Both the position numbers and the translations under genes were made by a program. From CAWJMD01 sp963700925 (lineage in GTDB: Bacteria > Actinomycetota > Actinomycetes > Actinomycetales > CAWJMD01), in NCBI GenBank assembly GCA_963700925.1, contig OY969553.1, positions 992,001 to 1,056,000 on the forward strand: DNA of 64,000 nucleotides, read 5' to 3'. Of this stretch, positions 49,963 to 57,679 are shown in pieces. How positions within the stretch are numbered: position 1 is the stretch's first letter; the number at the start of each line of letters is the position of its first letter. Under the pieces are notes generated by a model that worked only from the letters and a program-made list of their open reading frames with translations, ran no database searches and was not told the origin of the DNA.

Positions 49963-50487
49963 ATGCCCCCCACCAGGCTGCGACCGGCCATGGACGTGGC
50001 GATGACGGTCTCGCGCTGCGCCGCCGCCGCGTACCTGGCGGCTGCCACCGGGCTGCTGACGTGGTCGGTGGTCCCGGTGCTCGCCGGCTGGACGCCCACC
50101 GTGATCCTTTCGGGTTCGATGGAGCCGTCCCTGCGAGCGGGAGACGTGGTCCTGTTCGACCAGAACGGTGCCGATGCCGTCACGCCGGGCCGGATCGTGC
50201 TCGCGGACGATCCTGATCGCCCGGGAACCCTCCTGTCCCACCGCGTCCGCGCCGTCAACGCCGACAACACCCTGACGACGAAGGGCGACGCCAACGCGAG
50301 CGACGACGTCGCCCCGGTACCCGCGTCATCGGTGCACGGACAGGCCAGGCTGCTCGTCCCCCTCGTCGGCCGGGTCGTGCTGTGGGACGACGAGCACCGG
50401 ACCGGTGCTCTGAGCCTGCTCGCGCTGACCCTGGGTGCGACCGTGCTGGTGTTCACACCGTCCGCGCGCGACCGTCGAACCGGCTAG
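49963..50487 (+). CDS. Signal peptidase I, ER/SipW type
   Basis: The 174-residue protease has an N-terminal helix (AAAYLAAATGLLTWSVVPVL), the nucleophile box LSGSMEPSLRAGD (S52), and LSHRVRAV, where H93 takes the place of the general-base Lys of ordinary bacterial enzymes. A C-terminal helix (LSLLALTLGATVLVF) follows. This Ser-His pattern is that of eukaryotic/archaeal ER-type and Bacillus SipW enzymes, which cut the signals of TasA-like fibre proteins. Two TasA-like genes lie 1.6-2.7 kb downstream. The ATG at 49963 is the first of three close starts (49990, 50002). It is convergent with the diguanylate cyclase gene; both stops lie in one CTAG. Confidence 0.88.
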   Translation: MPPTRLRPAMDVAMTVSRCAAAAYLAAATGLLTWSVVPVLAGWTPTVILSGSMEPSLRAGDVVLFDQNGADAVTPGRIVLADDPDRPGTLLSHRVRAVNADNTLTTKGDANASDDVAPVPASSVHGQARLLVPLVGRVVLWDDEHRTGALSLLALTLGATVLVFTPSARDRRTG

Positions 50488-52040
50488 GAACCCAACACGC
50501 TGGCTTCGAGCGTGGCGACCACACGGTCGCGGCCCTGGCGCTTGGCCGTGTAGAGGGCCCTGTCGGCGGCGACGATGAGCGCGTCGGGGGTGGTCGCGTC
50601 ACTCGGCAGGGACGCGACCCCGACGCTGACCGTCACCGGCACGGAGCCCTCGAGTTCCGCGATCGCCGCTCGCAGCCTCTCGGCGATCACGACGGCTCCC
50701 TTGGTCGCCACGCCGGGGAGCACGACGACGAACTCCTCACCGCCGTAGCGCGCCGCCAGGTCGCCCGGGCGGCAAGCAGTCTTCAGCGCAAGGCCGACCG
50801 CCCTGAGCACGTCGTCGCCCACCTGGTGGCCGTGCACGTCGTTCAGTGCCTTGAAGTAGTCCAGGTCCAGCAGCAGCAGGCTCAGCGGCATGTCCTCACG
50901 GGTCGCCGCGAGCACCTCGCGTGCCAGCACCTCGTCGAAGGACCGGCGGTTCGCGACGCCGGTCAGGCCGTCGGTCAGCGCTGCGACGCTGAGGCGCGCC
51001 AGCACGGTGGTACGGGCCTCGGCCTGCGCCGCGTGCGACACCGCCTGCTCGGCGGTCGTCACCATCCTGAGCTCGACGCGGCTCCCCCGGCGTGCAGGGT
51101 GCTCGAAGACGAGGTACCCGGCCGGCTCGCCGCCGCGGTCGAACGGGACGACGACGACGCGGCGACTCTCGGGCATGGCTTCGGTCAGCCAGTGGTCCGT
51201 CTCAGGGTCGAGGTGGGTGACCAGTCGCCGTCCGAGCGTCCGTGACTGGTTCAGGGCCGACGACGTCGTGGGGTCCGCCAGTGGACCGACGGGCATCAGT
51301 CCGTGACCGGCCACGCAGTCGAGCCCCTGTGGCGTCATGTGGGCGACCATCACCCGTCCCGCGCCCAGCTCGTCACGGACGAAGGTGACGAGCTCGTGGG
51401 CCACGGAGATCGGCGTCTCGACACCCTGGAGCACGCCGGCAAGTCTCTGCAGCGCCTCCGCGTCGTACCGGCGACGGCGCAGCTCACGCTCGTTGACCGC
51501 CGCGAACGTGGTGGTCGTGATCGTGGCCAGCCAGACGACTCCCAGGTAGGTCATCAGGGAACGGTTGCTGTGGGACCCGGCCGCAGGCACACCCAGCATC
51601 TCCAGCAGCCCGGTCTCCTGCGCGCGGGACAGCACCAGGGCCAGCAGGGAGTGCCAGAAGGCGATCTTCAGCCCGGTCCTGAACGAGGCCAGCAGCGAGA
51701 CCGCCACCACGTGCACCGCGACGAGATACGCCAGGGGCTCCCCGACGCCGCCCGCGAAGTGGATGTTCCCGGCCAGGTACACGCCGTCGACCAGCAGGCA
51801 CATGCCGAACGACCAGACTCCGAGCCTGCGACTGCCCCGCAGCACGAGGGAGCTGATCGCCGAGGTCAGCACCAGGTAGGCGACCCCCACCAGGAGCAGA
51901 CCGAGGTCGAACCGCGAGTCACGTGCCTGCGTGGTCAGCACCAGAGTGGCCATGGTGATGACGAGCCGGAACACCTGCATGGAGAGGACCCGCTCGGTGA
52001 GCGGGACGATCTCGGCGCGCTCCGGTGATGTGCGCGACAT
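50484..52040 (-). CDS. Membrane-bound diguanylate cyclase (GGDEF)
   Basis: The 518-residue enzyme has about six membrane helices (about residues 20-180), a GAF-like middle region (about 210-345), and a GGDEF domain with the active-site motif GGEEF (433-437), DGLTGVANRRSF at its start and the inhibitory I-site RPGD (424-427), exactly 5 residues before GGEEF. It should make c-di-GMP from GTP and be checked by product. The ATG at 52040 shares 1 nt (TGATG) with the anchored TasA-like gene, with GAGGAG ahead, so it is translated from the same message. There is no EAL domain. Control of fibre or matrix formation is inferred from the neighbours. Confidence 0.92.
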   Translation of the reverse strand: MSRTSPERAEIVPLTERVLSMQVFRLVITMATLVLTTQARDSRFDLGLLLVGVAYLVLTSAISSLVLRGSRRLGVWSFGMCLLVDGVYLAGNIHFAGGVGEPLAYLVAVHVVAVSLLASFRTGLKIAFWHSLLALVLSRAQETGLLEMLGVPAAGSHSNRSLMTYLGVVWLATITTTTFAAVNERELRRRRYDAEALQRLAGVLQGVETPISVAHELVTFVRDELGAGRVMVAHMTPQGLDCVAGHGLMPVGPLADPTTSSALNQSRTLGRRLVTHLDPETDHWLTEAMPESRRVVVVPFDRGGEPAGYLVFEHPARRGSRVELRMVTTAEQAVSHAAQAEARTTVLARLSVAALTDGLTGVANRRSFDEVLAREVLAATREDMPLSLLLLDLDYFKALNDVHGHQVGDDVLRAVGLALKTACRPGDLAARYGGEEFVVVLPGVATKGAVVIAERLRAAIAELEGSVPVTVSVGVASLPSDATTPDALIVAADRALYTAKRQGRDRVVATLEASVLGS

Positions 52041-53021
52041 CAGGACTCCTCGGGACGGTGCGGGTGAGTGAATCTCAGCTGCGCGGCGCGGCGGACGGAG
52101 GCCAGCGCCAGCTTGGGGTCGCCCTTGTCGAGACGGTGCTGGATCGCCAGGAAGGCGATGATCATCAGCAGCCACCAGAGCGCGTACCCCAGCGACTCCG
52201 CGATCCGGATGGACGTCTCCAGGATCGCGTCCACGATGGAACGCTCCAGGACGACATCCGCCGCAGCCTCGGTGCCAGGCCCGGCCGGGCCGCTGGGAAC
52301 GAGGGGGACGACCGCTTCCTCCGTCTGGCTCGCCGTCGCCGCCGGCTCGCTGGCTGACGGGGTTGCCGTAGCGGTGGTGGTCGGGTCGGTCGTCGGCGTC
52401 GGGTCCGTCGTCGGGTGACGTCGGGTCCGACGTCGGAGTCACTGGCGGGTCGACCGGCGGGTCGACCGGCGGGTCGACGGGCGGGACGTCGGGTGCGCTG
52501 AGCACCCAGACCAGGTTGCCCTGGGCACCGGCGTCGGCGCCGGTGTCGTCGACCGAGGCGGTCAGCCGGAACGTCCGCACCTCGTCGGACGAGGGCTGCC
52601 AACCTGTGTCGACCCCTCCGGCGGCGGAGAGGTCGGCGATCGGGCCGTCGAAGACATCGGCACCGACGAAGCCTGAGCAGTCACCGAAGTCGCCCCCCGA
52701 GCCGACCTCGACGCGAAGGCGTAGGTGGTCGACGAGGTTGCCGGTCAGGTCGGTGGCGCGCACCGCCACCGTCGAGTCCGACGGTGGTGCCGTAGTCCCG
52801 ACGGCAAGGCATGAGGTCTGGGGACGTCCGGGCACGAGGGGCTGCGCGCCGTCGAAGAGAGCGGCCCCGTCGTCGTCGTCGAACAGGGACGCGGTAGCCG
52901 TCGCCGTGACGGCCGCGGCGGCCTCCACGCGAAGGAGTGCGAGCTGGAGGCAGGCGAGCAGCACCGTGAGCACCGCGGCAGCACGAATCGCCGCGGTGGT
53001 GCTGAACCCCAGTCGCTGCAC
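52040..53021 (-). pseudogene. Membrane-anchored TasA-like protein, frameshifted
   Basis: The protein would have about 326 residues. It has an N-terminal signal helix (LTVLLACLQLALLRVEAAAA), a TasA/CalY-like beta domain (ASLFDDDDGAALFDGAQPLVPG, FRLTASVDDTGADAGAQGNL), a Pro/Asp/Thr-rich linker, and a C-terminal membrane helix (ALWWLLMIIAFLAIQHRL) with a basic cytoplasmic tail. An extra C in the run near 52416 throws the linker out of frame; removing it gives an uninterrupted PTTDPTPTTDPTTT linker. The GTG at 53021 has AGGAG 6 nt upstream. It is divergent from the secreted TasA-like gene and coupled to the diguanylate cyclase. The indel may be an error in the GC-rich repeat linker or a real switch. 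Confidence 0.8.
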
Positions 53022-53187
53022 GTCCACTCCTCTGGCGATGTCGTACTGGCTTCTTCGGCTGGCAAAGGGCCGCGCTGAACACCGGGGACCCTGCAGAACC
53101 GCTCAAGGTCGGGCCGAGTTGGCTCGATAGAGAGGGGTAGCACCGCGCACCGACGGTGGCTGCGCCGCCTTGGCCTCTGGAGCAGAC

Positions 53188-53772
53188 ATGACCGACACCC
53201 GCAACCGGCGTCACCCCGCGACCTACATCGCGGTGGCGACAGCGGCTGGCCTTGTCGTCAGCGGTGCGTTGATCTGGCAGGGGTCGCAGGCAGCGTTCAC
53301 CGCCCAGACCGACAACGGCGTGAACAACTGGGACTCGGGCAAGGTCGTCCTGTCGGACGACGACGGTGGCGTGGCCCTGTTCAACGTGTCGGGCATGGCC
53401 CCGGGCGACACCGGGTTCAAGTGCATCAACGTCGAGTACGACGGTGACGTGGCTGCCGACGTCGAGCTGTACGTCAGCGCCTCTGGCGGCACGCTCGCGC
53501 CCTACGTGGACCTCACCGTCGAGGCCGGGACCGGCGCCACCAACGCGGCCTGCGCCGGATTCGCATCACTGGCAGTGCCCAGCACCTTCAGCGGCACGCT
53601 GGCATCGTTCACCACGACCCACGGCACGTACGCGACCGGCTTCGGCACCTGGGCGCCGACGGTGCCCGACAGCGTGCGCAGCTACCGGTTCACGTACACG
53701 CTCCAGGACGATGACGCCGCCCAGGACAAGTCGGCCAACGCGACGCTCCTGTGGGAGGCTCGCAGCTCCTAA
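53188..53772 (+). CDS. Secreted TasA-like (SipW-dependent) protein
   Basis: The 194-residue protein has a signal peptide of the SipW type (IAVATAAGLVVSGALIWQ followed by GSQAAFTAQTDNGVNNWDSG), then a single TasA/camelysin-like beta domain with NVSGMAPGDTGFKCINVEYD and VRSYRFTYTLQDDDAAQDKS. Relatives form extracellular fibres in Bacillus biofilms or are small metalloprotease-like proteins; no metal site is obvious here. Two Cys may form one disulfide. The ATG at 53188 has GGAG 6 nt upstream. It is divergent from the anchored TasA-like gene and ends at a terminator, so it is made alone and in possibly larger amounts. Confidence 0.87.
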   Translation: MTDTRNRRHPATYIAVATAAGLVVSGALIWQGSQAAFTAQTDNGVNNWDSGKVVLSDDDGGVALFNVSGMAPGDTGFKCINVEYDGDVAADVELYVSASGGTLAPYVDLTVEAGTGATNAACAGFASLAVPSTFSGTLASFTTTHGTYATGFGTWAPTVPDSVRSYRFTYTLQDDDAAQDKSANATLLWEARSS

Positions 53773-53792
53773 GCTGCGACACACCGGCTTTC

Positions 53793-53824
53793 GGACGGTC
53801 CCGACGCATCGCGTCGGGGCCGTC
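53793..53824 (+). terminator. Rho-independent terminator after TasA-like gene
   Basis: GACGGTCCCGACGC and GCGTCGGGGCCGTC form a 14-bp stem (one mismatch) with a 3-nt loop, followed by TGTTCATCT. It lies 21 nt after the stop codon. Confidence 0.8.
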
Positions 53825-53864
53825 TGTTCATCTCAGCCTCATGTCAGCTTCATGACAGCACAAG

Positions 53865-54232
53865 TCAACCAAGGCCGCGGTACTGGTACGGGTTCCCGCC
53901 GAGCGCACCCAGCAGGTACCACGAGGTGGCTCCGACGTGCTGCGCCTGGAAGTGCCGAACCCGAAACCGGTGTCCAGCAGGCTCGACGCCGCCACCACTC
54001 CCCCGAGCTCGGGCAGGGCGTTCCCGCCGACGTGCTGGCCCCGGCCGAGCGTCGCCTGCACGGAGCGGACCTGCACCAGCTGACGGTCGACGAGGCGGCG
54101 GTCGCCGCGCGAGCAGCGGTCCGCCCACGCAGACCAGCTGTCCGGTGCCCTCCAGCCAGACGCCGTCCGAATGCACCTGGATGCCGTTGTACTGGGCGGT
54201 CGAGACCACAGGAGGTTCCGTGCTCACCAGGC
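53865..54232 (-). pseudogene. C-terminal fragment of a toroid-type secreted protein, frameshifted
   Basis: Three frames joined by single-base indels (near 54117 and 53957) give about 120 residues: QYNGIQVHSDGVWLEGTGQL, then GNALPELGGVVAASSLLDTG, then QAQHVGATSWYLLGALGGNP followed by YQYRGLG and a stop. Phrases such as DGVWLEGT, VVAASSxLDTGFG and HVGATSWYL are typical of the C-terminus of (alpha/alpha)6-toroid glycosidase-like secreted proteins. There is no start and the 5' part is absent; the lacI start lies just beyond. It is a gene remnant, and explains most of the otherwise empty 500 bp before lacI. Confidence 0.75.
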
Positions 54233-54271
54233 AAGCGCGACAGGCCAGCACCCGGCGGTCATGATGCAGGC

Positions 54272-55294
54272 ATGAGCGAGTCACGAGGGGCGCGCAAGCC
54301 GCCGACCCTGGAGACCGTGGCGGCGGCCGCCGGTGTGTCGCGGGCGACGGTGTCGCGGGTGGTGAACGACTCCACCACCGTCTCCCCGCAGATCAGGGCG
54401 AGCGTCGAGGACGCGATCGCGCGGCTCGGGTACGTACCCAACCGTGCGGCTCGCAGCCTCGTCACCCGGCGCACCGACTCGATCGCGCTGGTGATGCGCG
54501 AGCCGGCTGAGTTCGGATTCGCCGACCCGTACCTGTCCAGCATGGTCGTGGCGACCGGCCAGTCGCTGATCGGCACCGGCATGCAGCTGATGGTGATGAT
54601 GGCGCAGGACGACGACGAGCACGCCCGGCTGGTCGAGTACGTGCGGTCGGGTCACGTCGACGGCGTCATCCTGCTGTCCGCGCACGACGGCGACCCGCTG
54701 CCGTCCGAGCTCGTGCGGGCCAGGGTGCCGCTCGTCATCGGCGGACGGACGTCGCGCCGGCTGCCGGGCGCGATGTGCGTGGACGCCGACAACGTCGGTG
54801 GCGGGCGGGCAGCGGCCGAGCGGCTGCTGAGCACCGGCCGCCACCGGATCGCGACCGTCGCCGGACCCGCCGACATGCCCGCCGCCGGCGACCGGCTCGG
54901 CGGCTTCCGGGCAGCGCTCGCCGAGGCAGGTCATCCGGCCGACCTGGTGGCCTACGGAGACTGGACCCGCGCGTCCGGCGAGAAGGCGATGGTCGACTTG
55001 TTGCACCGACAGCCCGATCTCGACGGGGTGTTCGTGGGCAGCGACCTGATGGCCATCGGCGCGATGGAGGCGATCCGCGCCTCTGGGCGGCGCGTGCCCG
55101 ACGACGTCGCCGTGGTCGGCTTCGACGACATCGACATGGCCGCCCACACCGACCCGCCGCTGACCACCGTGCGCCAGGAGGCTGCCGAGACCGCGCGGAC
55201 GATGGTCGACATGCTGCTGGCCCAGATCAACGGTGAGCCACCCGGCGACCCCGTCACCCTGCCGACGCGTCTGGTGGTGCGCCGGTCCGGCTGA
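54272..55294 (+). CDS. LacI-family transcriptional regulator
   Basis: The 340-residue regulator has the LacI helix-turn-helix and hinge (TLETVAAAAGVSRATVSRVV, VPNRAARSLVTRRTD) and a periplasmic-binding-type sugar domain (residues about 70-335; VDGVILLSAHDGDPL, PDDVAVVGFDDIDMAAHTDP). Full length. It would respond to a sugar or sugar-like effector. No sugar operon is next to it in this window; the nearest carbohydrate-related gene is the broken fragment before it, so its target genes may be lost or elsewhere. The ATG at 54272 fits the domain start. Confidence 0.92.
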   Translation: MSESRGARKPPTLETVAAAAGVSRATVSRVVNDSTTVSPQIRASVEDAIARLGYVPNRAARSLVTRRTDSIALVMREPAEFGFADPYLSSMVVATGQSLIGTGMQLMVMMAQDDDEHARLVEYVRSGHVDGVILLSAHDGDPLPSELVRARVPLVIGGRTSRRLPGAMCVDADNVGGGRAAAERLLSTGRHRIATVAGPADMPAAGDRLGGFRAALAEAGHPADLVAYGDWTRASGEKAMVDLLHRQPDLDGVFVGSDLMAIGAMEAIRASGRRVPDDVAVVGFDDIDMAAHTDPPLTTVRQEAAETARTMVDMLLAQINGEPPGDPVTLPTRLVVRRSG

Positions 55295-55298
55295 CGCT

Positions 55299-55916
55299 CT
55301 AGAGGTACGCGTCGGGGGTCTTTCCGTCCCAGTCCGCGAGTGGAGCGCAGTGCCACTGCCAGTGGCGCCGGCGGGGCAGTCCCGGCAAGTCGATGCGCCC
55401 GTTCGCCCACAGCAGGGCAGTCCAGGGATCGTCGGTCGGCAGGTCATCAAGGCTGATCCACGGGAACAGCCGGTTGAGGACGGCTGTCGCGAGATGCGCT
55501 GCGGGCGTGAAGGTCTGGCCGACACCCCGGGCCGCGTCGGACACGTGCACCAGCAGCTCGTCGCAGGCCATGGCAGCGAATCCCGACGCATCCACCAGAC
55601 CGGTGGGGTGCCAACCGCGCTCGTCGTCGGACGAGCCCTCGACCGCCCGTGCCAGCAGCTCGGCGTACGTGCTGACCGCCCGGCGCAGCTCGGACGGCGG
55701 GGTGTCGGGCTTGACCCCCACCTGCGTCGCGTCGAGCTCCGACGGGCCGGCGATCAGGTCGAACGCGTACCAGATCAGCCCGTCGCCGGTGTGGGCGACG
55801 ACGCTCGCGACCGTGAAGTCGAGGTCGGGGACCGGCCGCGTCCAGTCGTCGTCCGGGATCGCGTCGAGACGGGCACGTGCCTGGGCCGCGGCTAGCCGCA
55901 GGTGGGAGGCGTCCAT
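55299..55916 (-). CDS. Maleylpyruvate isomerase-family (mycothiol-linked) protein
   Basis: The 205-residue protein has the MDMPI/DinB-like four-helix N-terminal domain: WTRPVPDLDFTVASVVAHTG near residues 25-45 with the metal-type His, and CDELLVHVSDAARGVG later with a second His. In actinobacteria this family is commonly tied to mycothiol-dependent reactions, but most members are uncharacterised. The C-terminal part holds WTALLWANGRIDLPG, common in the family. It ends 4 nt from the lacI stop (convergent). The ATG at 55916 begins the domain. Confidence 0.82.
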   Translation of the reverse strand: MDASHLRLAAAQARARLDAIPDDDWTRPVPDLDFTVASVVAHTGDGLIWYAFDLIAGPSELDATQVGVKPDTPPSELRRAVSTYAELLARAVEGSSDDERGWHPTGLVDASGFAAMACDELLVHVSDAARGVGQTFTPAAHLATAVLNRLFPWISLDDLPTDDPWTALLWANGRIDLPGLPRRRHWQWHCAPLADWDGKTPDAYL

Positions 55917-55930
55917 GTCACCATCCTGCG

Positions 55931-57679
55931 TCAGCCGCGCAGCACGGTCAGGGGCAGGGTGGCGACGGCACCGGGTGGCACCGCCGGGCTCAGCGGCGCG
56001 ACACGCTCCACCCGCCGGTAGGGCGCGCCCTGCGCCGGGCGCGGGTCGGGCTCACCCTTGTTGGGCCACAGCGAGAACGCGCGCTCCGACTGTGCCGTGA
56101 TCGTCAGGGCCGGGTTGACCCCGAGGTTCGCCGAGACCGCTGACCCGTCGACGACGCTGACACCGGGGTGGCCGTGCAGGCGGTGGTACGGGTCGACCAC
56201 GCCGGTGGACGCGTCCTCCGAGATCGGGCAGCCGCCGAGGAAGTGCGCGGTCATGGGCACGTCGAGCAGGTCCCCCAACGCACCACCGGCGAACCCCTGC
56301 TGGCCCGTTCGTCGACCGAGACGGTCGGCGACCGCGCGGATCGCCCTGTGCCCTGCCGGGACCCACGACGGGTTCGGCTCGCCGTGGCCCTGCCGCGACG
56401 TGAGCCGCACCCCTCGGCCCAGGCGGCGTGGACGACCCGAGACGACGATCGAGTTGTCGCGCGTCTGCATCACCAGGCCGATCACGGTGCGCTCGCTCCA
56501 GCGCCGCACCGACGTGGCCGTCAACAGCTCGGACGGGTGCGCTACAGCGTGGCGCAGGAACTTGGCCCAGCGAGGTACCCGTCCGCCACCGTCGACGAGC
56601 AGCGTGGCGAGCAGGCCCATCGCGTTCGAACCCTTGCCGTACCGGACGTTCTCGATATGCGTGTCGTCGGCGGGGTGGAAGGACGACGTGATCGCCACCC
56701 CGCGCGAGGCGTCCACCTGCGGGTCGACCTTCGGCACCAGCGCGCCGAGGAGCGCCTCGGAGTTGGTGCGGGTCAGATGTCCCAGGCGCGCCGAGACGCG
56801 AGGCAGCACACGACGTCTCGCCAGGTCGTGCAGCAGCGACTGGGTACCCCACGTGCCCGCGGCCAGCACGACGTGCTGTGCGGTGACCGTCCGCTCATCA
56901 GCATGACGCCGTCCGCGAGCGCCCGTGCGACGGGTGGTGATGGCGAAACCCGCTGAGTCCGAACCCTTGTCGAGCGGTCGCACGTCCACGACGGTCCGTA
57001 GCGGCTCGATGCGCACGCCGAGGCGCTCGGCGAGCGCGAGGTAGTTCTTGACCAGGGTGTTCTTGGCCCCGACGCGGCAGCCGGTCATGCACGAGCCGCA
57101 CTCGGTGCACGTCGTGCGACGCGGGCCGGCCCCGCCGAAGTACGGGTCGGCGACCTCGCGGCCGGGACCGGTTCCGACCGCGTCTCCGAAGAGCACGCCG
57201 ACCGGCGTCATGCGGAACGTGTGGCCGACACCGAGGTCGTCGGCCGCTTCCCGCATCACCTGCTCGACGGGGCCCTCGCACGCATTGGTGACGACTCCCA
57301 GCATGCGCGACGCCTGGTCGTAGTGCGGCGCGAGCTCGGCGTGCCAGTCGGTGATGTGCGCCCACTGCGGGTCGTCGAAGAACGGGGACGGCGGCACGTA
57401 CAGGGTGTTCGCGTAGTTCAGCGAGCCGCCTCCGACGCCGGCTCCGGCCAGGATCACGACATCGGGCAGCTTGTGGATCCGCTGGATGCCGAACAGCCCG
57501 AGTGCCGGGGCCCACAGGTAGTTGCGGAGGTCCCACGAGGTCTTCGGCAGGTCGAGGTCGGTGAAGCGACGTCCAGCTTCGTACAGCACGACGTCATAGC
57601 CCTTCTCCGCCAGTCGCAACGAGGCGACCGACCCGCCGAAGCCGGACCCGACGACCACGACGTCGTGGTCGAAGCTCAT
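55931..57679 (-). CDS. GMC oxidoreductase (cholesterol-oxidase-like)
   Basis: The 582-residue flavoenzyme has the FAD-binding VVVVGSGFGGSVASLRLAE, GGGSLNYANTLYVPP, a Cys-rich segment CTECGSCMTGCRVGAKNT (Fe-S-like or disulfide cluster, as in ChoD-type proteins), and the C-terminal HFLGGCPISEDASTGV and NPALTITAQSERAFSL. It matches the ChoD/GMC group found between guaB3 and guaA in mycobacteria. Sterol oxidation is not proven for this group; any alcohol may be the substrate. The ATG at 57679 overlaps the aldehyde dehydrogenase stop as ATGA, so alcohol and aldehyde oxidation may be consecutive steps. Confidence 0.87.
   Translation of the reverse strand: MSFDHDVVVVGSGFGGSVASLRLAEKGYDVVLYEAGRRFTDLDLPKTSWDLRNYLWAPALGLFGIQRIHKLPDVVILAGAGVGGGSLNYANTLYVPPSPFFDDPQWAHITDWHAELAPHYDQASRMLGVVTNACEGPVEQVMREAADDLGVGHTFRMTPVGVLFGDAVGTGPGREVADPYFGGAGPRRTTCTECGSCMTGCRVGAKNTLVKNYLALAERLGVRIEPLRTVVDVRPLDKGSDSAGFAITTRRTGARGRRHADERTVTAQHVVLAAGTWGTQSLLHDLARRRVLPRVSARLGHLTRTNSEALLGALVPKVDPQVDASRGVAITSSFHPADDTHIENVRYGKGSNAMGLLATLLVDGGGRVPRWAKFLRHAVAHPSELLTATSVRRWSERTVIGLVMQTRDNSIVVSGRPRRLGRGVRLTSRQGHGEPNPSWVPAGHRAIRAVADRLGRRTGQQGFAGGALGDLLDVPMTAHFLGGCPISEDASTGVVDPYHRLHGHPGVSVVDGSAVSANLGVNPALTITAQSERAFSLWPNKGEPDPRPAQGAPYRRVERVAPLSPAVPPGAVATLPLTVLRG

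Noticed and set aside
50484..53027. A single 847-residue TasA-GGDEF fusion protein
   Set aside because: The middle part is Arg/Gly/Pro frameshift noise. The correct linker and membrane anchor are in another frame, and the cyclase has its own ATG with GAGGAG at 52040.
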